A DNA stretch of 64,000 nt from Ascaphus truei (GCA_036426205.1 CM071570.1:56898926-56962925); one strand, 5' to 3'. Shown: positions 1 through 12,480, counted from the stretch's first letter. The notes: a model not told the origin generated them from the letters alone. Made by a program: numbers and translations.

Positions 1-261
1 AATGACTGGTGGAGACACAGATATTGGTACATATAACATTGTATGTACATCAACTCTCATCACTTCTCCCATATTTTCTGATGTCGCTAATGTAACCACT
101 TACCACATTGCAAAATTGGTGCCAAGTGTCAGAGATGAATGCTTGCCTGTTCTCAATAATAAATCATTTGTTATCCTGGATGCCCACATGCCCGGGTGTA
201 GTAGAAGTATTCCACTGCAGTTTAGCTAAATCCTCAATGATAAAAACAATCCAAGTAGGTT
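1..261. other. unassigned flank
   Basis: I see no gene, RNA or recognisable repeat boundary here. The short open frames have no familiar motif and show no conserved second copy in the window. Confidence 0.4.
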
Positions 262-795
262 TTATGAAAAGAAAAAAAACAGCGCACAACTCTCATAGCG
301 TAGTAATGTAAATATACTGTGATAAGAAAAAATTGGTATTATATGTACGTACAGAAATTCTAATTGTTAAAATATGGCATGTAATGGGCACATGTTACCA
401 CTGCAGCATTCAACTGGTCTCACTTCTGCTAACATTCGCCGCCATCGCACCAGTCCCAACCAGGTAGGTGAAGGCGGAATTGTGTCAAGGCGATCTGATA
501 TCAACAGATTCACTCCCTCGGCTGTATCCATTTCCACAGCGGAGGCGACTTCCCCAACAAGGAATCCAAGAAGTGTGGTTGAATTAACGGAACAGTAATA
601 GTCCCTCATTGCTGGCTATGGGGCTCAGTACCCACAATGGAGCCTGAGACAGAGCTGCTGACGTCACCAGATCGCGCCGCACTAATGTGACCAACTAGCG
701 CTGCCCATGATTGGTTGAGTATTACCCCCTGAACGGTCATTCATGAGCAGGACATGGGGTATAAATACCATCTGTATTTGTGCATTTAATTATCC

Positions 796-829
796 CTGAA
801 GAAGAAGACTTGATCTACAAAACGTGTAG
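796..829 (+). ncRNA. degenerate hammerhead-like motif
   Basis: CTGAAGA is followed by a weak stem and then ACAAAACGTGTAG. The order resembles a hammerhead core (CUGANGA, stem II, GAAA, stem III), but GAAA has become AAAA and stem II is poor, so it is probably inactive. It lies in the loop of the surrounding fold-back. Confidence 0.3.
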
Positions 830-1294
830 GAGTGTTAACTGTATAGCAACAATTGCTTTTTTGTCCAATTTCACTGTGTTCTGCTACAACGGAGCCTGCG
901 GTAAGCCTTCTGAGTCAGCGCTAGTTGGTCGCATTAGTGCGACGCGATCTGGTGATGTCAGCGACTCTGTCTCAGGCAACGGGCACGAACGGCTTACATT
1001 GTGGTTACTGAGCCCCATAGCCAGCCGTGAGGGACTATTACTGTTATGTTAATTCAACGGAACTTCTTGGATTCCTTGTTGGAGAAATTTCCTTCGCTGT
1101 GAAAGTGGATACAGCCTTGGGAGTGAATCTGTGGACATTGGAGCGCCCTAACATGAGGACGCCTTCACCTACCTGGCTTGGACTGGAGCGACGGCGGCGG
1201 CTGTTAGCAGAAGCGAGACCAGTTCAATGCTTCAGTGGTAACATGTGCCCCAAACATGCCTTGTTTTAACAATTGGAATTTCTGTACGTGCATA

Positions 1295-2109
1295 TGTAGC
1301 GGACATGTAAAATGGCTACAGTCATCTCTCCTGCTGACAGTAAGGCCTGGTAAGTTGTGGGCATGCCAGCAGTAATTATGGAGGTTTGCCCTCACACCCT
1401 GGTGGGGTGCCCTGTGTATGGATGGGAGTAGTCACATGCTCTGACTCCATGGTTAGTGATGTCAGAGGTGTGTCAGCTTCCAGAGTGTACATAAGGCACA
1501 GCACTGAGTCTAAAGTTAGATCTACATTCAGCTCTGCCAAGAGGAGGAGTTCTGGCAGGAGCCCAAGTTCAAGTACTAGCCTAAGAGACTGAAAGTTATG
1601 TTATAGTAACCATAGCGGAGACTGTGTCCAGGGACCTGGCACAGGGCAGTGATCCCTGCGGGGATAGGGAATCCCTATCTAAGGAGAGATACACCTTTTA
1701 AAGGGAGGCACTGACTGCAGAATGAGTGGCTAAGAATATACTGCGAGGGGCAGCTAGCCCACATCACCCAATAAAGATGTTCTCATTCACAAACCCTCTC
1801 GTGTACATGTGTGGAGTGAATGTACAGAGAGGAGCACCACGGAGGAGTTCCTCAACAGGATCATCCCCTTGCGGACGCAGGGACCCTGATGAGGTGGAGG
1901 CGCTGCACTGGAACTAGGTGAGACTCAGCACACTACCTCAGCTGCCTGTCTGGGCGGGTCCTCCCCATACACCATCATGCGGGAGACTCAGGAGTCCTGT
2001 TGCCAACAGGTGCACCACCAGACACTACCACACTGTAATGGGGGCCGGTTAGACCACAGGGGCCAATGTGAGATTGGGTGGGTCAGGCCGGTTCAGAAAT
2101 ACCGTTACA
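1295..2109 (+). mobile_element. solo LTR (family A), inserted in fold-back arm
   Basis: The 815-bp block starts TGTAGCGG and ends CCGTTACA. It is flanked by the 4-bp direct repeat CATA (1291-1294 and 2110-2113) and cleanly interrupts the fold-back arm. It has an AATAAA signal (1770-1775) and a GGAGGCGCTGCAC block (from 1896), followed by a conserved tail around GTTGCCAACAGGTGCA. The tail is shared with 3682-4182, so both belong to one LTR family. No internal coding region or second LTR is adjacent. Confidence 0.7.
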
Positions 2110-2195
2110 CATATAATACCACTTTTTTAGTATCACAATATATTTACATTATTACGCTATGAGAGTTGTGCGCTGTCTTTTTTCTTGTCATGTCA

Positions 2196-2979
2196 TCCTG
2201 GATGTCGAGCCATCTATTTTGATCAGCAGCAGACTCTCTCACATTGTTGTATGAGGTTATTTTCATATTGTATACACAGTCACTGACTTGTAAAATATTT
2301 AACCTTTGGTGCACTTTATTATTGTGAGCACTATCACGTTATTTTTGTAAGTCTCTTCAAGACTTTGATATTTAAGTGTCACAACTCACAACACAAAATG
2401 ATGCACAGTTTTTTCCTGTATATTCCAAGTAGGTTTTAGGCAGGCAAATTAAGTTTTGCAACTACACTAAAAAGAACAGGTTGGCTGACAGATCCATTAC
2501 AATGAAATATATGAAAATAATCAACCGTATGCACGATTCCTTATCACGTGCTTCCAGTCATATCAGATTGGCCACACCCCCAATCCACTCCTGGTACACT
2601 GACTCAACACTGGATTTTTCCTGTTCCAAAATAGTCGATCTGTTATTGTAACATATCCCCATCCCTATCAGGCCTAACCAAAATGTATTAGCTATCCAGG
2701 CCTTGAGTCACTAGCCATATTTATACCAGCTTTATCTTCGTTGTTTTTCACATTCCAGTGTTTCACTGATGCACATCAACACAAACTATGAGAGACGAAC
2801 AGAATTAGTATTAGAAGATAGAGTTTCAGCCTAGAAATAACACCTACTAACTCACTACAATAATAAAAACAAATAGAGATATATAGATAGAATATGGTGT
2901 GTGTGTGTACTTACTTACCTCTCCTATCCACACAAAGTACCTGGATGTAGTGATGCTACAAAATATATACATACTGTAC
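2196..2979. other. unassigned, AT-rich
   Basis: No coding signal. There is a short GT run near 2896-2908. I recognise nothing else. Confidence 0.4.
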
Positions 2980-3596
2980 TGTAGGAGATACGTGCAGAGG
3001 TATAACCAGGAAGACGTATGTGAGGGAAAATAACATTGGTTTTTATTTAGCCCGCGGGCTTTAAACAGTACAGCTTTTTGTCAGCATGCAAAATAAACAA
3101 AACAGGCCTATCCCTTTGTAAGGGCTAACTTACATTTACCAGTCCCTATCTGCAGGTCTGGGAGGCTTGGCCTCTTACCAACTTCTGACAACAAAGTCCA
3201 AAGAGGTACTTGAAAGCAGGGGCTCTTTATATCAGACTCCAGGTCTGGGTTGGTGTCCGTTGGGGGAGGGGGGGAAGGGGGACAGCCTCTGGTGTGTTCC
3301 AGAGTCTGCTGTGCCTTGGAATAGAGGGTCTGGTTCCCTGGGATCTCTCTCTGGCAGCACAGTCCTTCTGTGTTAGAGATGTGATCTCTCTGGCAGCCCA
3401 GTCCTCCTTGGCTAGAGAACTCTTTGCAGTGTGTGCAGCACGCTTTTGAACCTGCTTGATCAGCCAGGTGGGGACTGGCTAATTGATTCTAGCTCCAATT
3501 AACCAGCTCCCTGCTGGATTCATCAGCTACAGGCTTTAAGGCTTTAAGTGTGCTGCCTTTTTAAACCTGGGAAAGGCCCTTTCACACATACCAACA
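2980..3596 (-). mobile_element. solo LTR-like repeat (family B)
   Basis: This block begins TGTAGGAGA and ends TTTCACA. It is clearly homologous over its whole length, in the same orientation, to 23762-24349. Shared blocks include TATAACCAGG near the start and TTAACCAGCTCCCTGCT near the end. The sequence GGTTTTTATTTAGCC near 3038 is an AATAAA signal on the other strand, which suggests that the LTR is transcribed on minus. The flanking pentamers TGTAC/CATAC agree at only 3 of 5 positions, so the boundary is approximate. Confidence 0.55.
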
Positions 3597-3681
3597 AAAT
3601 CAATGGCGACAATTTGATGATAAAATATATTGTTTTGTAGCTTTGTCCTCATGAGAAAGAATAAAGAACCTGGCATCCTTA

Positions 3682-4182
3682 TGTAGCCTAGCCTCTGGCC
3701 GCTACTTAATTTCCTGGGCCCTACCAGTGTACGACCTGTTAGGTGCAGGCAGTGGATGGGATAATTCCTTCTTAAAGGCTCGGTGTGCTTTTGCAGCCTT
3801 GGATTCATTAGATGTATCGAAGGGCGGGCCTTAGCAACAGCCAGAGAGTGCCAGCCTGAGGGGTGGGTACTGATTGGACCACACACTGGATGTGAGGGCC
3901 TATCAGTATACAGATCTGATTTGTTATGAGTCAGAGTTACAGTGCTGAATGAAAGGTGTCAAGTATGGGCAATCCTGCTGCTATCCAGAGCATCCATGTT
4001 GACTGGAGGCGCTGCACCAAAGAATTAAGGTAACCTGTAAACCTGTCCTGTTATCCCCACAACACAGTGGAGCACTCAGCCCTCCTGTTGCCAAACAGGT
4101 ACAGCACATCATCTAACTGGAGTAGCAGAGAAACAGATGACACCAATCTCACTTAGGGGGGGCGGGGGGTAGAAGGGCTACA
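3682..4182 (+). mobile_element. solo LTR (family A)
   Basis: The 501-bp block is bounded by TGTAGCC and GGGCTACA and flanked by the 4-bp direct repeat CTTA (3678-3681, 4183-4186). It carries the same GGAGGCGCTGCAC block and the CTGTTGCCAAACAGGT tail as the copy at 1295-2109. The shared 4-bp duplication length is consistent with one integrase. Confidence 0.65.
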
Positions 4183-7100
4183 CTTAAAAATACACAATAA
4201 TTTGAAAAACATTACAGAAGAATATTACCATACAGTCAAGAGACAATGTTTTTGGACACTTGTTAAATATAAAACCTTGAGATAGCCTAAAATTACACTT
4301 TGTTTCCCCATTTGTTGGCTATTTGATAACACTTTGTTTGTGGATTGCATTTGTAATTGGACTCTGTATTTCAGTGGTACTCATACTCTAGTTGAACATG
4401 GTGGTTTTCTTGCTTTAAGTAAGGGTTCTTGCTATGTTCCTAAAAACATCATGCTCATTATCGAATTACAAAACGATGAACTATTTGAAACATGTGTATG
4501 ATCTGTTGCGTATTTGTAATCACTCCTAACTTCTAGTTAGTGAGCTACAGGGTGTACAAGAATAAAGCATCAAACCTTATGCATTCATATGTGTCTGATC
4601 CTGCAATTTATCCTCCTTGAAAATCATAATCCTCAACTGTCATAAATCTAAGGAGGAGACATGAGCTGGAGGGTACATTAAATTATTTATTGATTCACTT
4701 TACATAGCAGTAGTCTTCCAGCATGGATCCTAATCATCAGGAAAGTGAAAGGAGGGAAATCTCTAGAGCAATATATTTCACAAAGAGTTCTCTCATCATT
4801 TTATCCAAAGTTACTTAGTTACATACTGTAGTACGTTTGACTCTAACTTTGAGTTCATTGAGTTCTTTCTTTGGCTTTCTGCACTTTTCTTTCTGTTTTA
4901 GAAGAGATGAAGAAACAAAGGTGCCGCAGCCCATTATGTGACTTGAAACTCAAGGAGCAGAACTTTGCTGTTTTCCCCACCAGAAGGATATGCTACAGCA
5001 GATAAGCTTGAACTATAAGAATAGGAAAATGGGAAAATGTCACCTGTCAACAGTGTTTGCCCCACCAGTAATGACATCATAAAAATGGTAGGACATTAAA
5101 GTATTATTATACCTCCCTTGAGGTTCAGACGAGTGGAGAAAAATATAAATGCTAAAAAAAATTTTTTTTTAAATAAGTCATGGTAATCTTGCTATAGTCC
5201 ATTAAAATGTGCTTGTAAATACAGTATGAGAGATAACAGCAGTGTATTCATGTTCCATTATGCTTTTCTAGTATTATACATTTATGCATTCAGGCAGAGA
5301 AAGGTTCCATGATGATAAATGGCAGATGTGTCAAATCCTAAAATAGTTTTTAAATGTCCGAAAAAGATGAAACTACTTGGGTCTCAAATGTATTTCTCTT
5401 GTGATGATTTCTGATTTCCCTGATTAAAGATAGTCGAGAGAGAAATATACAGATATGGTCTTCCGTTCCGTCTCCAGAAACACTCCATGGGCAGTGCGTT
5501 TGCTGCCCGCGGTGGAATATGTGCCTCTCCGTGACACATTTTCACCCGCTATGGCTTTTAAAAAGCCGGGTGAAGCTCGGGCACACTTTTTGTGGACTTC
5601 ATCTGTATTGAATTGCTGAAAAAATAATAACACACAACCCCATTGTGATGTGATCTGGATACATGGCTAAGGCTGGGATAAACTTGCTTATACTGTTTAT
5701 GCATTTCACTGCAGCTGCCGTTTCATCAGAAATGTAACACTGATAACTACATCCCGCTAAGGAGAAGGAGGGGGGTGGGTCCTTTTTGAGCACAGGTGTC
5801 TTTCCATATGTTATTTGCAGGGAGGCTTGAGGGGTTATATATAGTGTTTGGGACCCTACTGAAAGGATGCTTTAAAACTGATTAAAAATTACATTAAGAG
5901 TTGAATATATTTTAAAAAAAAGTCACTAGTATCTAATACTACAGAACTGATCTATTTAAAAAAATAGCAATGTTTTGCTATTGTACTTTAAAGGAAACTA
6001 GGAGTACAGGGCTACAGCTGTGAGTTGTAGAGCTCAAAAGTATGCTGTAATAACAGCATTTCCCAGCATCTGGGTTAGTTCAATGCACGCTGCCCTGCAT
6101 GTGGGTTCTAATCCTGTTGTGTCTGACACTGGTACCCCCTTTATCAAAAGGGCCTTTTTAAACTGATTGGCCGTAAGGATATATTTTAGGATGTGTGACT
6201 CATTTAAATATACTTTAGCATATCTCCCAGGGTACCTCAGATATGTTTATTTTTCAGCACAGGCATCTCTTCTCCTTGTCACAAAAGCCCTAAATCCGGC
6301 TATGGAGAGAACTCGGAATTCCTTTCTCACCTGCTTTGCGGTAGTGAGAAAAAAAATGTGACTTGTTTAGCAGAGATTTAGCCTTTTGCCCTTTTTGGAG
6401 CTACTGGAATACAGTAAATTTGCAAAAAATGCGATTTTGGTAATTCCTCCCGGATTTGCACTGGCAGAATGAAAACACTTCTAGAAAAGCCTTTTTCGCA
6501 CAGTGACATGTGAAAATGGCTTACAGAATAGCAAAATATGCAATTCGGAGCTACTAGAATAGGCCTGATACGCCTGTTTTTTCACTTGCAGTATGTGAAT
6601 AAATCTAATCTTGTTGCTGAGGGCATGCAAGTTTATTTTCCCTTTTCTTCTGTGCTTGTTCCTGCAATATGTTTTGTGTTCCTTGCAGTTTGGTATGCTG
6701 AAGAGGGATATCCAGGAAATGTAGCACCAGCACACTAATTATCTGACACCCTTTTTGCTATTCTGTAGTAAATACACAATAGTCCCAACTTTTTTACATT
6801 TCTTTTAACTAATTCTTATTTATTTTGTTTGGTTATGTTTTGTATTCTAAGTTGGGATGTGATGTCTTGTATAATTATTTCATTTTATAACTTCTGTTTC
6901 TAACATTAGTTGCACATATTTTTGAGTCATTTTTTTAATATATATTTCCTTTTTATTTACTAATTTATTTGGCTCTTGAAAGTATTTTGCTTTGCCACTG
7001 CAAATACTGTATTAATAATCCCTTGTCAAGAGTTATATTATGGTTTGCTCTTTTTCTCTCCCTTTTGCTTCTCATGTTCTTTGATGTTATTCAAATCTGT

Positions 7101-7190
7101 TGCTATTGTTCTACTTCATTTTTTATGTATAGGATTGATTCATTGTTATGTGAACTATGCATTTTACCATACTATAAATAGTTTTTTTGC
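4183..7190. other. unassigned AT-rich interval
   Basis: Three kilobases without a recognisable gene or transposon end. Open frames are short and lack motifs. Single-copy intergenic or intronic DNA, or old unrecognisable repeats, are both possible. Confidence 0.4.
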
Positions 7191-7275
7191 TGTTGCCATG
7201 TCAACTTGTACAAGTCCAAAGTGTGGGGAAACAGTTTCAGGCGAAGAGAATCCTGCTTGTGCAGCCAACACAACA

Positions 7276-7316
7276 TCATCAGGTGTGAAAGGTCCATATA
7301 GGACCTGAAACGTTGT
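7276..7316 (+). ncRNA. hammerhead-like hairpin
   Basis: AGGTCC (7290-7295) and GGACCT (7301-7306) form a perfect 6-bp stem, immediately followed by GAAACGTTGTC. Stem, GAAAC and downstream GUC fit a hammerhead layout, but the 5' core is degraded to GTGAA. It is one of several such motifs in the window. Confidence 0.35.
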
Positions 7317-7549
7317 CTTTCCACTATTCTTGGTTGTCACATTAAATGGAGAATTGTATTATGAACATATGAGTAGAGATCTACTGTACTTTGCATCTCT
7401 GTCTTAGAGGAGACCGGTACATTGAAGAAATTGCCATGTCAACTTGTCCAGTCGCCCTGTGCTAGATGCCAGGCACTGCATGACACACGAATATCAAGCG
7501 TGTAATGTGGCGCACTGAAGTCTCATTATGGCTAATAATATGGTACGAC

Positions 7550-7584
7550 ATGAAGAAGAGGCAGGCTTGCCTCAAAACGTTGAC
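7550..7584 (+). ncRNA. hammerhead-like hairpin
   Basis: ATGAAGA is followed by a perfect 5-bp stem GAGGC/GCCTC (7558-7562, 7569-7573) and AAAACGTTGAC. It has the same arrangement as the motif 270 bp upstream, with one core substitution on each side. Possibly two ends of one old Penelope-type unit. Confidence 0.35.
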
Positions 7585-8435
7585 ACTGTCTACAGTGCCT
7601 AATACCTTTCTGCCTAAGGGTTTATGTTTACATTTTAAATATGTTATGTTGGTATATATTTATTCTAATAATGTTTCTTTATGTCAATTATTAATACATT
7701 ATATTTTTAAATTACTCAATCATTGTCTTCTTAGTTCCTCATTCCATGGCACTTTTGCATATCTTAGGAAGTGAGGTGCCGATCTAAAGTACTGTACTCC
7801 CATTTTTGTTGGTGCAGCACCTTACAGCCTTAATTTATAGCTTTTTTTTTTCTATTATCGTGATTTCTTTTGCGCGGTTCTACTGGCCAGTTTTATATTG
7901 TTTTTCAACTTAATGAAACTGGTAGAGAATAAATAAGCGAGCCTCTAAAAATGTTTAAGTGAATGCAAGATGGGCATAAAATAGATGGGACAATTAAGGT
8001 TTTGAAATTTAAGAGTTTGGCTGTGCTTCCCAAGAATAATCTAGGCTTCTTAAACAGGGCCTTTTCAAAGGGAAGTGCTAGAGAAAGAGGAGGGGCAGAA
8101 GGCTGATTTAAAACAACGTTTGGAAAGAGCACATATTCGGAAAATACTTTATAGTAGCAGGAAAATGATGGAGAGAAAGGATGGTGTATTCCATAAGCAG
8201 AAATCTTAGCCTCACAATAATGAAACGTGCACTATCTGTGCATGTAACATGTATTGTACTTGCTGTATAAAGTTAAATGAGTAACACACTGTATCTCTAT
8301 GTTTGTGTATTCCCTGTATACAACAGACGGTCTATCAAGAAGTTAAGAAACAAAGCTATATTTCAATTTTCCTCATTAACTTACAAAAAAAAATAGTTCA
8401 TGATAAATTAACTTTCTTTAAATACACGTTTTAAG
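7585..8435. other. unassigned
   Basis: No gene or repeat boundary recognised. Contains a T-run near 7843. Confidence 0.35.
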
Positions 8436-8439
8436 CACT

Positions 8440-9010
8440 ATGGCCCGGATATATAAAAATCCATTACAATTGAGTTAATATCACACAAGGTAAAAAATGA
8501 ATGATGATGAATTTTAAGACTGGGTTTATTAAGATTGCGGTAAAAAATTACCAGGTACAATACAGTAGATATTCGGGCCAAAATTGCAAAGTGGAAATGA
8601 ATGAGACCATTAATAATAATGCATCAATTACAACATCACCATCCCAATAGTTATTACAGAAGCCTATGATCGAAATAACATTAACCGTTTGATGCCTGTG
8701 GTTACCAAGGTATACCAGAGGCACCAAAGGGGTTAATACTTTAAAAAAAATACATTGCATCCCCTTGGTCACCTTAGTGGGTAGTCAAGCATTGCCATGC
8801 AATGCTTCACTAACCGCTAATATTACCAAGGGGTTAACCCCGACCCCCCCCCCCCCACCCGCTGGGAGGCCTAACCACCCTCCCCAGGATAACTACCCAC
8901 TCCCCCATCCAACAAACCTATGCCCCTCTAGGCTAATCGCCAATAGCAGTGATTAAAGTGGGCCATTATAGTCTGGTAAACAGTACCGGTAAAACAATAA
9001 GTGCCGGTAC
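8440..9010. repeat. non-coding dispersed repeat
   Basis: The block around 8755-8850 (CCTTGGTCACC, GCAATGCTTCACTAACCG, AAGGGGTTAACCCC) is repeated with divergence at 12750-12840. A related hairpin, ggttaataaccactatgg followed by AAGGGGTTA, occurs near 37950-37995. These look like non-autonomous DNA transposon fragments of one family. There is no coding capacity. Confidence 0.45.
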
Positions 9011-9888
9011 TGCATACTGGTATAAATTATTGAGGATTTAAAATAATTAAAGTAAAGAGAACTGATCTGCCTCTCTCACTGTCTCCTTGCCTCTGCACCC
9101 GTGTGTCTCCCCTAAGTCCGCTCTTATAGTCCTTGCTACGGCGACGCGACAGCGTGATGTCATCCGTCACCTTTGTAGCCGTGCTTTTTAAAAGCAAAAA
9201 AGACGGTGCAAAACAGCGCTAAAGAACATAAGCCCCTATGGGATGTTACGTGAAAAATAGAAGAGAAAGGGGAGGGCCACAATAAAAAACAACTCCAAGT
9301 TATACACACTTCTTATTTTTAGAGTGGGAAGGGAGGGGTGGTAGGGGAAAACAGGGGAAGAATGATATTGAACACACTGTTAGGGTAGAGACACACTCAC
9401 ATGGAATTTCTAATATCATGAGCTGGTATTCTCGCCTCAGCATGTAATGACATAGGTTGTAGATGAGGAAGTGCCCTCTGGTATCTTCCTTGACAAAAAA
9501 TAAAAGGGAAAAACAAAATAGTGTAATACAATTTAATTAGACAGTGGGTGCATGAGATTTAAAACTTACAAGCGACCGATATTTTCAAGCATAGAAAGGA
9601 GATGTCGCCGGGCTCCACAGTATATCCCTCTCTGGGTTGCAGTGTTGCTTCTCGGCTGATCCCTGCTGGCAGAGGGTCTTTGTATCTGTATATGGGGATA
9701 ATTCTGGCTGCAGTATGGATACTTAAGGCCAGTCACAGGCTATGTTCTCCTCCGGCCGCCTATCTCCTCCACAGATGTAGTCTTCAGGCTTCGTTACTCC
9801 GTGCGCGTGCGCATGCGCAGACGGCTAGATGCTGGGCCAGGATACAGGGAAAGAAAATCCTCGCTACAGTGGCTTGAAGGACCAAAAA

Positions 9889-9919
9889 CGTCAGACGCGT
9901 TTCGCCAATGCTTCCTCAG
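9889..9919 (-). ncRNA. hammerhead-like motif, left of palindrome centre
   Basis: On minus it reads CTGAGGA, a short spacer, GAAACGCGTC, then TGACG. It is the mirror of 9928-9958. Core halves are intact, but the intervening stem is weak in this copy. Confidence 0.35.
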
Positions 9920-9927
9920 TGACGTCA

Positions 9928-9958
9928 CTGAGGAAGCATTGGCGAAACGCGTCTGACG
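9928..9958 (+). ncRNA. hammerhead-like motif, right of palindrome centre
   Basis: CTGAGGA (9928-9934) and GAAACGCGTC (from 9944) match the hammerhead core order. ACGCGT is self-complementary, as in Penelope hammerheads that work as dimers. Stem II is only marginal, so catalysis is uncertain. Confidence 0.35.
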
Positions 9959-10604
9959 TTTTTTGTCCTTCCAAGCCACCGTAGGAGGAGTTTTCTTCCC
10001 GTATCCTGGCCCAGCATCTAGCCGTCTGCGCCATGCGCACGCGCAACGGAAGTAGTAAGTAAGTACGAAGCTGAAGACTCTTGTGGAGGAGATAGGCGCG
10101 GCGGAGGAGAACATAGCCTGTGCACGGGCGCTTAAGTATCCATACTGCAGCCAGAATTATCCCCATATACAGATACAAAGACCCTCTGCCAGCAGGATCA
10201 GCCGAGAAGCAACACTGCAACCCAGAGAGGGATATACTGTGGACCCGGGACATCTCCTTTCTATGCTTGAAAATATCGGTCGCTTTGTAAGTTTTAAATC
10301 TCATGCACCCACGTCTAATTAAAATGTATTACACTATTTGTTTTCCCTTTTATTTTGTCAAGGAAGATACCAGAGGGCACTTCCTCATCTACAACCTATT
10401 CATTACATGCTGGGCAGAGGAATACCAGCTCATGATATTAGAAATTCCAGTGAGTGTGTCTCTACCCTAACAGTGTGTTCAATATCATTCTTCCCCTGTT
10501 TTCCCCTACCACCCCTCCTTCCCCTCTAAAATAAGAAGTGTGTATAAACTGGGAGTTGTGTTTTATTGTGGCCCTCCCCTTTCTCTTCTATTTTTCACGT
10601 AACA

Positions 10605-11900
10605 TACGTCGTGGAGCTGGGAGCAGAGTGACGCGCCCGAGGACATTTCCCCTTTTCTACCCATACTCATACAGAGGTTGGTGAATAACCTCTGAAAGAC
10701 TCAGGCAGCGGAATCATTCTGTGGAAAGGACTGAAGCCATACCTTGAATAGTAGGCAAAAAACTTTTTTGGCGCGAATTTTCTCTTTTTCCAAGCCCCTA
10801 TGGGACAATTAATAAAAATTGGCAGCCAGACAACAACTGACTGTACAGTCAGTAACACAAGTGAAAGGAAAAAAGACAATGTCGGCGCCAAACAATAAAA
10901 TTAAATCAAACCATATAGTGAATAGTCCAAATCAAAGTCATTGTATGACAAAGGTGGGTAGGCAATTGCAAACTCTCTCCAGGACGTGACGTGGTATATG
11001 AAAAACAAAAAGAGATAATTATAGTGCAGTATGCCAATATATAGGGACATAAAAACATATAACACTGACAACATAAAACATACAAGACAGACTAACAACA
11101 ACAACAACAGGCCAGACTAAAAATAATAAAAAAGCTATTTATTATCAACTAATGTTGGACTCTGGATGTGGCTGTCACACACCAATCCGGGGGGGGGGGG
11201 GTAAAATCGTTACCCTACTCACAGAATTGTGGACAATAAAAGGCAGCAGGACTGGAATCACTTTTACGAATCCAAGATGGCGGCCGTAGCTCTCTCTCCG
11301 GCTTCCCCACGTGTGTCAGATGCTGTGTAGAGCCTCCTGGACGTGGCGTCGCGCTCTCCTCTCCTGCCGGTCTCCTGTCCTCCCAATCCGGGCATGCAAC
11401 TCCTCTCCCTCGCCTCCTGACCGTATGGTGTGCTTTTTGTATAGTGTTAAAGACAAGAGAAGGCGACCGGGGGGGTGTGGTGGGGGCATGGTCATGAGCG
11501 GGTCACCCTTATTGGCTGAACCACTCACGTGACCGCTGACATCACACTGCGGTCACTGAAAACTCAATTTTCATTGATTTCCAACCAAGCTGTCACGTCG
11601 TCGCATCGGTCCTTCTATAGGCGCGCGCGACGGATTCAATACATTTGTTTTGACGTGACATCGCATCACTGGGACTATAAGCATGGCCTAACAGATGCCG
11701 TCTTCACAGATGAAGGATGCCCAAATATGGATATGCCCAAGTATGGATATGCTCATATTAGGGCATCCTATTCCCTGACCGGAACCATCTTCTGTTGGGG
11801 TGACACTGGAGAGGCAGGGAGATGAGACAGGGTGACAGAGAGAGAGGTTAATTTTGGTAAGATGGAGGACCGGCCCGTGACAATAGACTACCATCAAGGT
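10605..11900. other. unassigned, with CpG-rich patch
   Basis: No gene recognised. A G-run lies at about 11188-11202, and a CpG-richer patch at 11270-11660. Short frames read across the patch on both strands, which argues against real coding. Confidence 0.35.
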
Positions 11901-11904
11901 ATGT

Positions 11905-12480
11905 ATGTGTATTATTCTTTGTATTTTGTGGGGGGATATTCTATTGTAGGGGGGATATATTATTGTGTGTATTGGTGGTTGAGGGATAATATATTGTGGG
12001 AAGTATTGTTGTGGGGGGGGAATATTTTATTGTGTGTATTGTGGGGGGGGGGTGTATTGTGGGGGTGTGTATATTGTGAGGGAATATTATATTGTGTCTA
12101 TTGTGAGGGCATTATATTGTGTGTGTATTGTGGAGGGGTATTCTGTATATTGTGGGGATAGTATTGTGTGTGTATTGTGGGGGCTAATTAATTATTGCTG
12201 GGGGAACTGTGTGGTTATAGGGGTGGGATTGTGCGTTTGTGGCCGGGGGAGAGGGGGGAATGAGTATCAAGAGGGGCGGATTGAGGGAGTGTGATTGAGT
12301 GAGAGAGGGGTCATTGAGTGATAGCGGAGGGAGGGGAGTGTATGAGGAGAGATGGGGTGTAAGAGAGGGAGAAGTGGGGAAGAGGAAGAGTGAGAGTGAG
12401 GGGGGAGAGTGAGTGAGAAAGACGGGGAAGAATAAGAGACAGGGAGGAGAGAAATACATGGAGTGAAATAAGTGGGGGGG
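11905..12480 (+). repeat. G-rich minisatellite and purine-rich tract
   Basis: 11905-12185 is an irregular tandem array built on TATTGTGGGGG and TATTGTGTGTATTG. 12240-12475 continues as GA-rich sequence. Open frames here (for example 11832-12161) are low-complexity products of the array. Confidence 0.7.

Larger units (their letters stand above)
262..2195. repeat. fold-back element with long inverted arms
   Basis: The left arm (262 to about 690) is the reverse complement of about 930-1294 continued at 2110-2195. Outer ends match: the AAACAGCGCACAACTCTCAT block near 280-299 returns inverted near 2160-2180. Both arms encode similar but decayed 80-residue frames (367-609 minus and 1027-1269 plus), which are simply the two copies of the repeat and not evidence for a protein. 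The loop holds a TATAAATA box (near 760) and a hairpin motif (796-829). The right arm is split by a solo LTR (1295-2109). A single related arm is found at 48150-48300, next to a Penelope-like element, so this may be a head-to-head pair of Penelope terminal segments. That origin is inference. Confidence 0.7.
9244..10604. repeat. 1.36 kb near-perfect palindrome
   Basis: The left half (9244-9923) reads as the reverse complement of 9924-10604 with few differences. Matching outer ends are GTTACGTGAAAAATAG (9245) and its complement ending at 10603. The centre is TGACGTCA (9920-9927) with no spacer. Two head-to-head copies of a CTGAGGA...GAAACGCGTC motif lie against the centre. The arms are non-coding; open frames in them are mirror images. 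A plausible origin is head-to-head duplication of one retroelement end. Confidence 0.85.

Noticed and set aside
367..1269. Two similar 80-residue proteins in opposite orientation
   Set aside because: They are the two arms of one inverted repeat. No domain, no start context.
9602..10304. Frames of 91-137 residues
   Set aside because: Mirror-image products of the palindrome arms.
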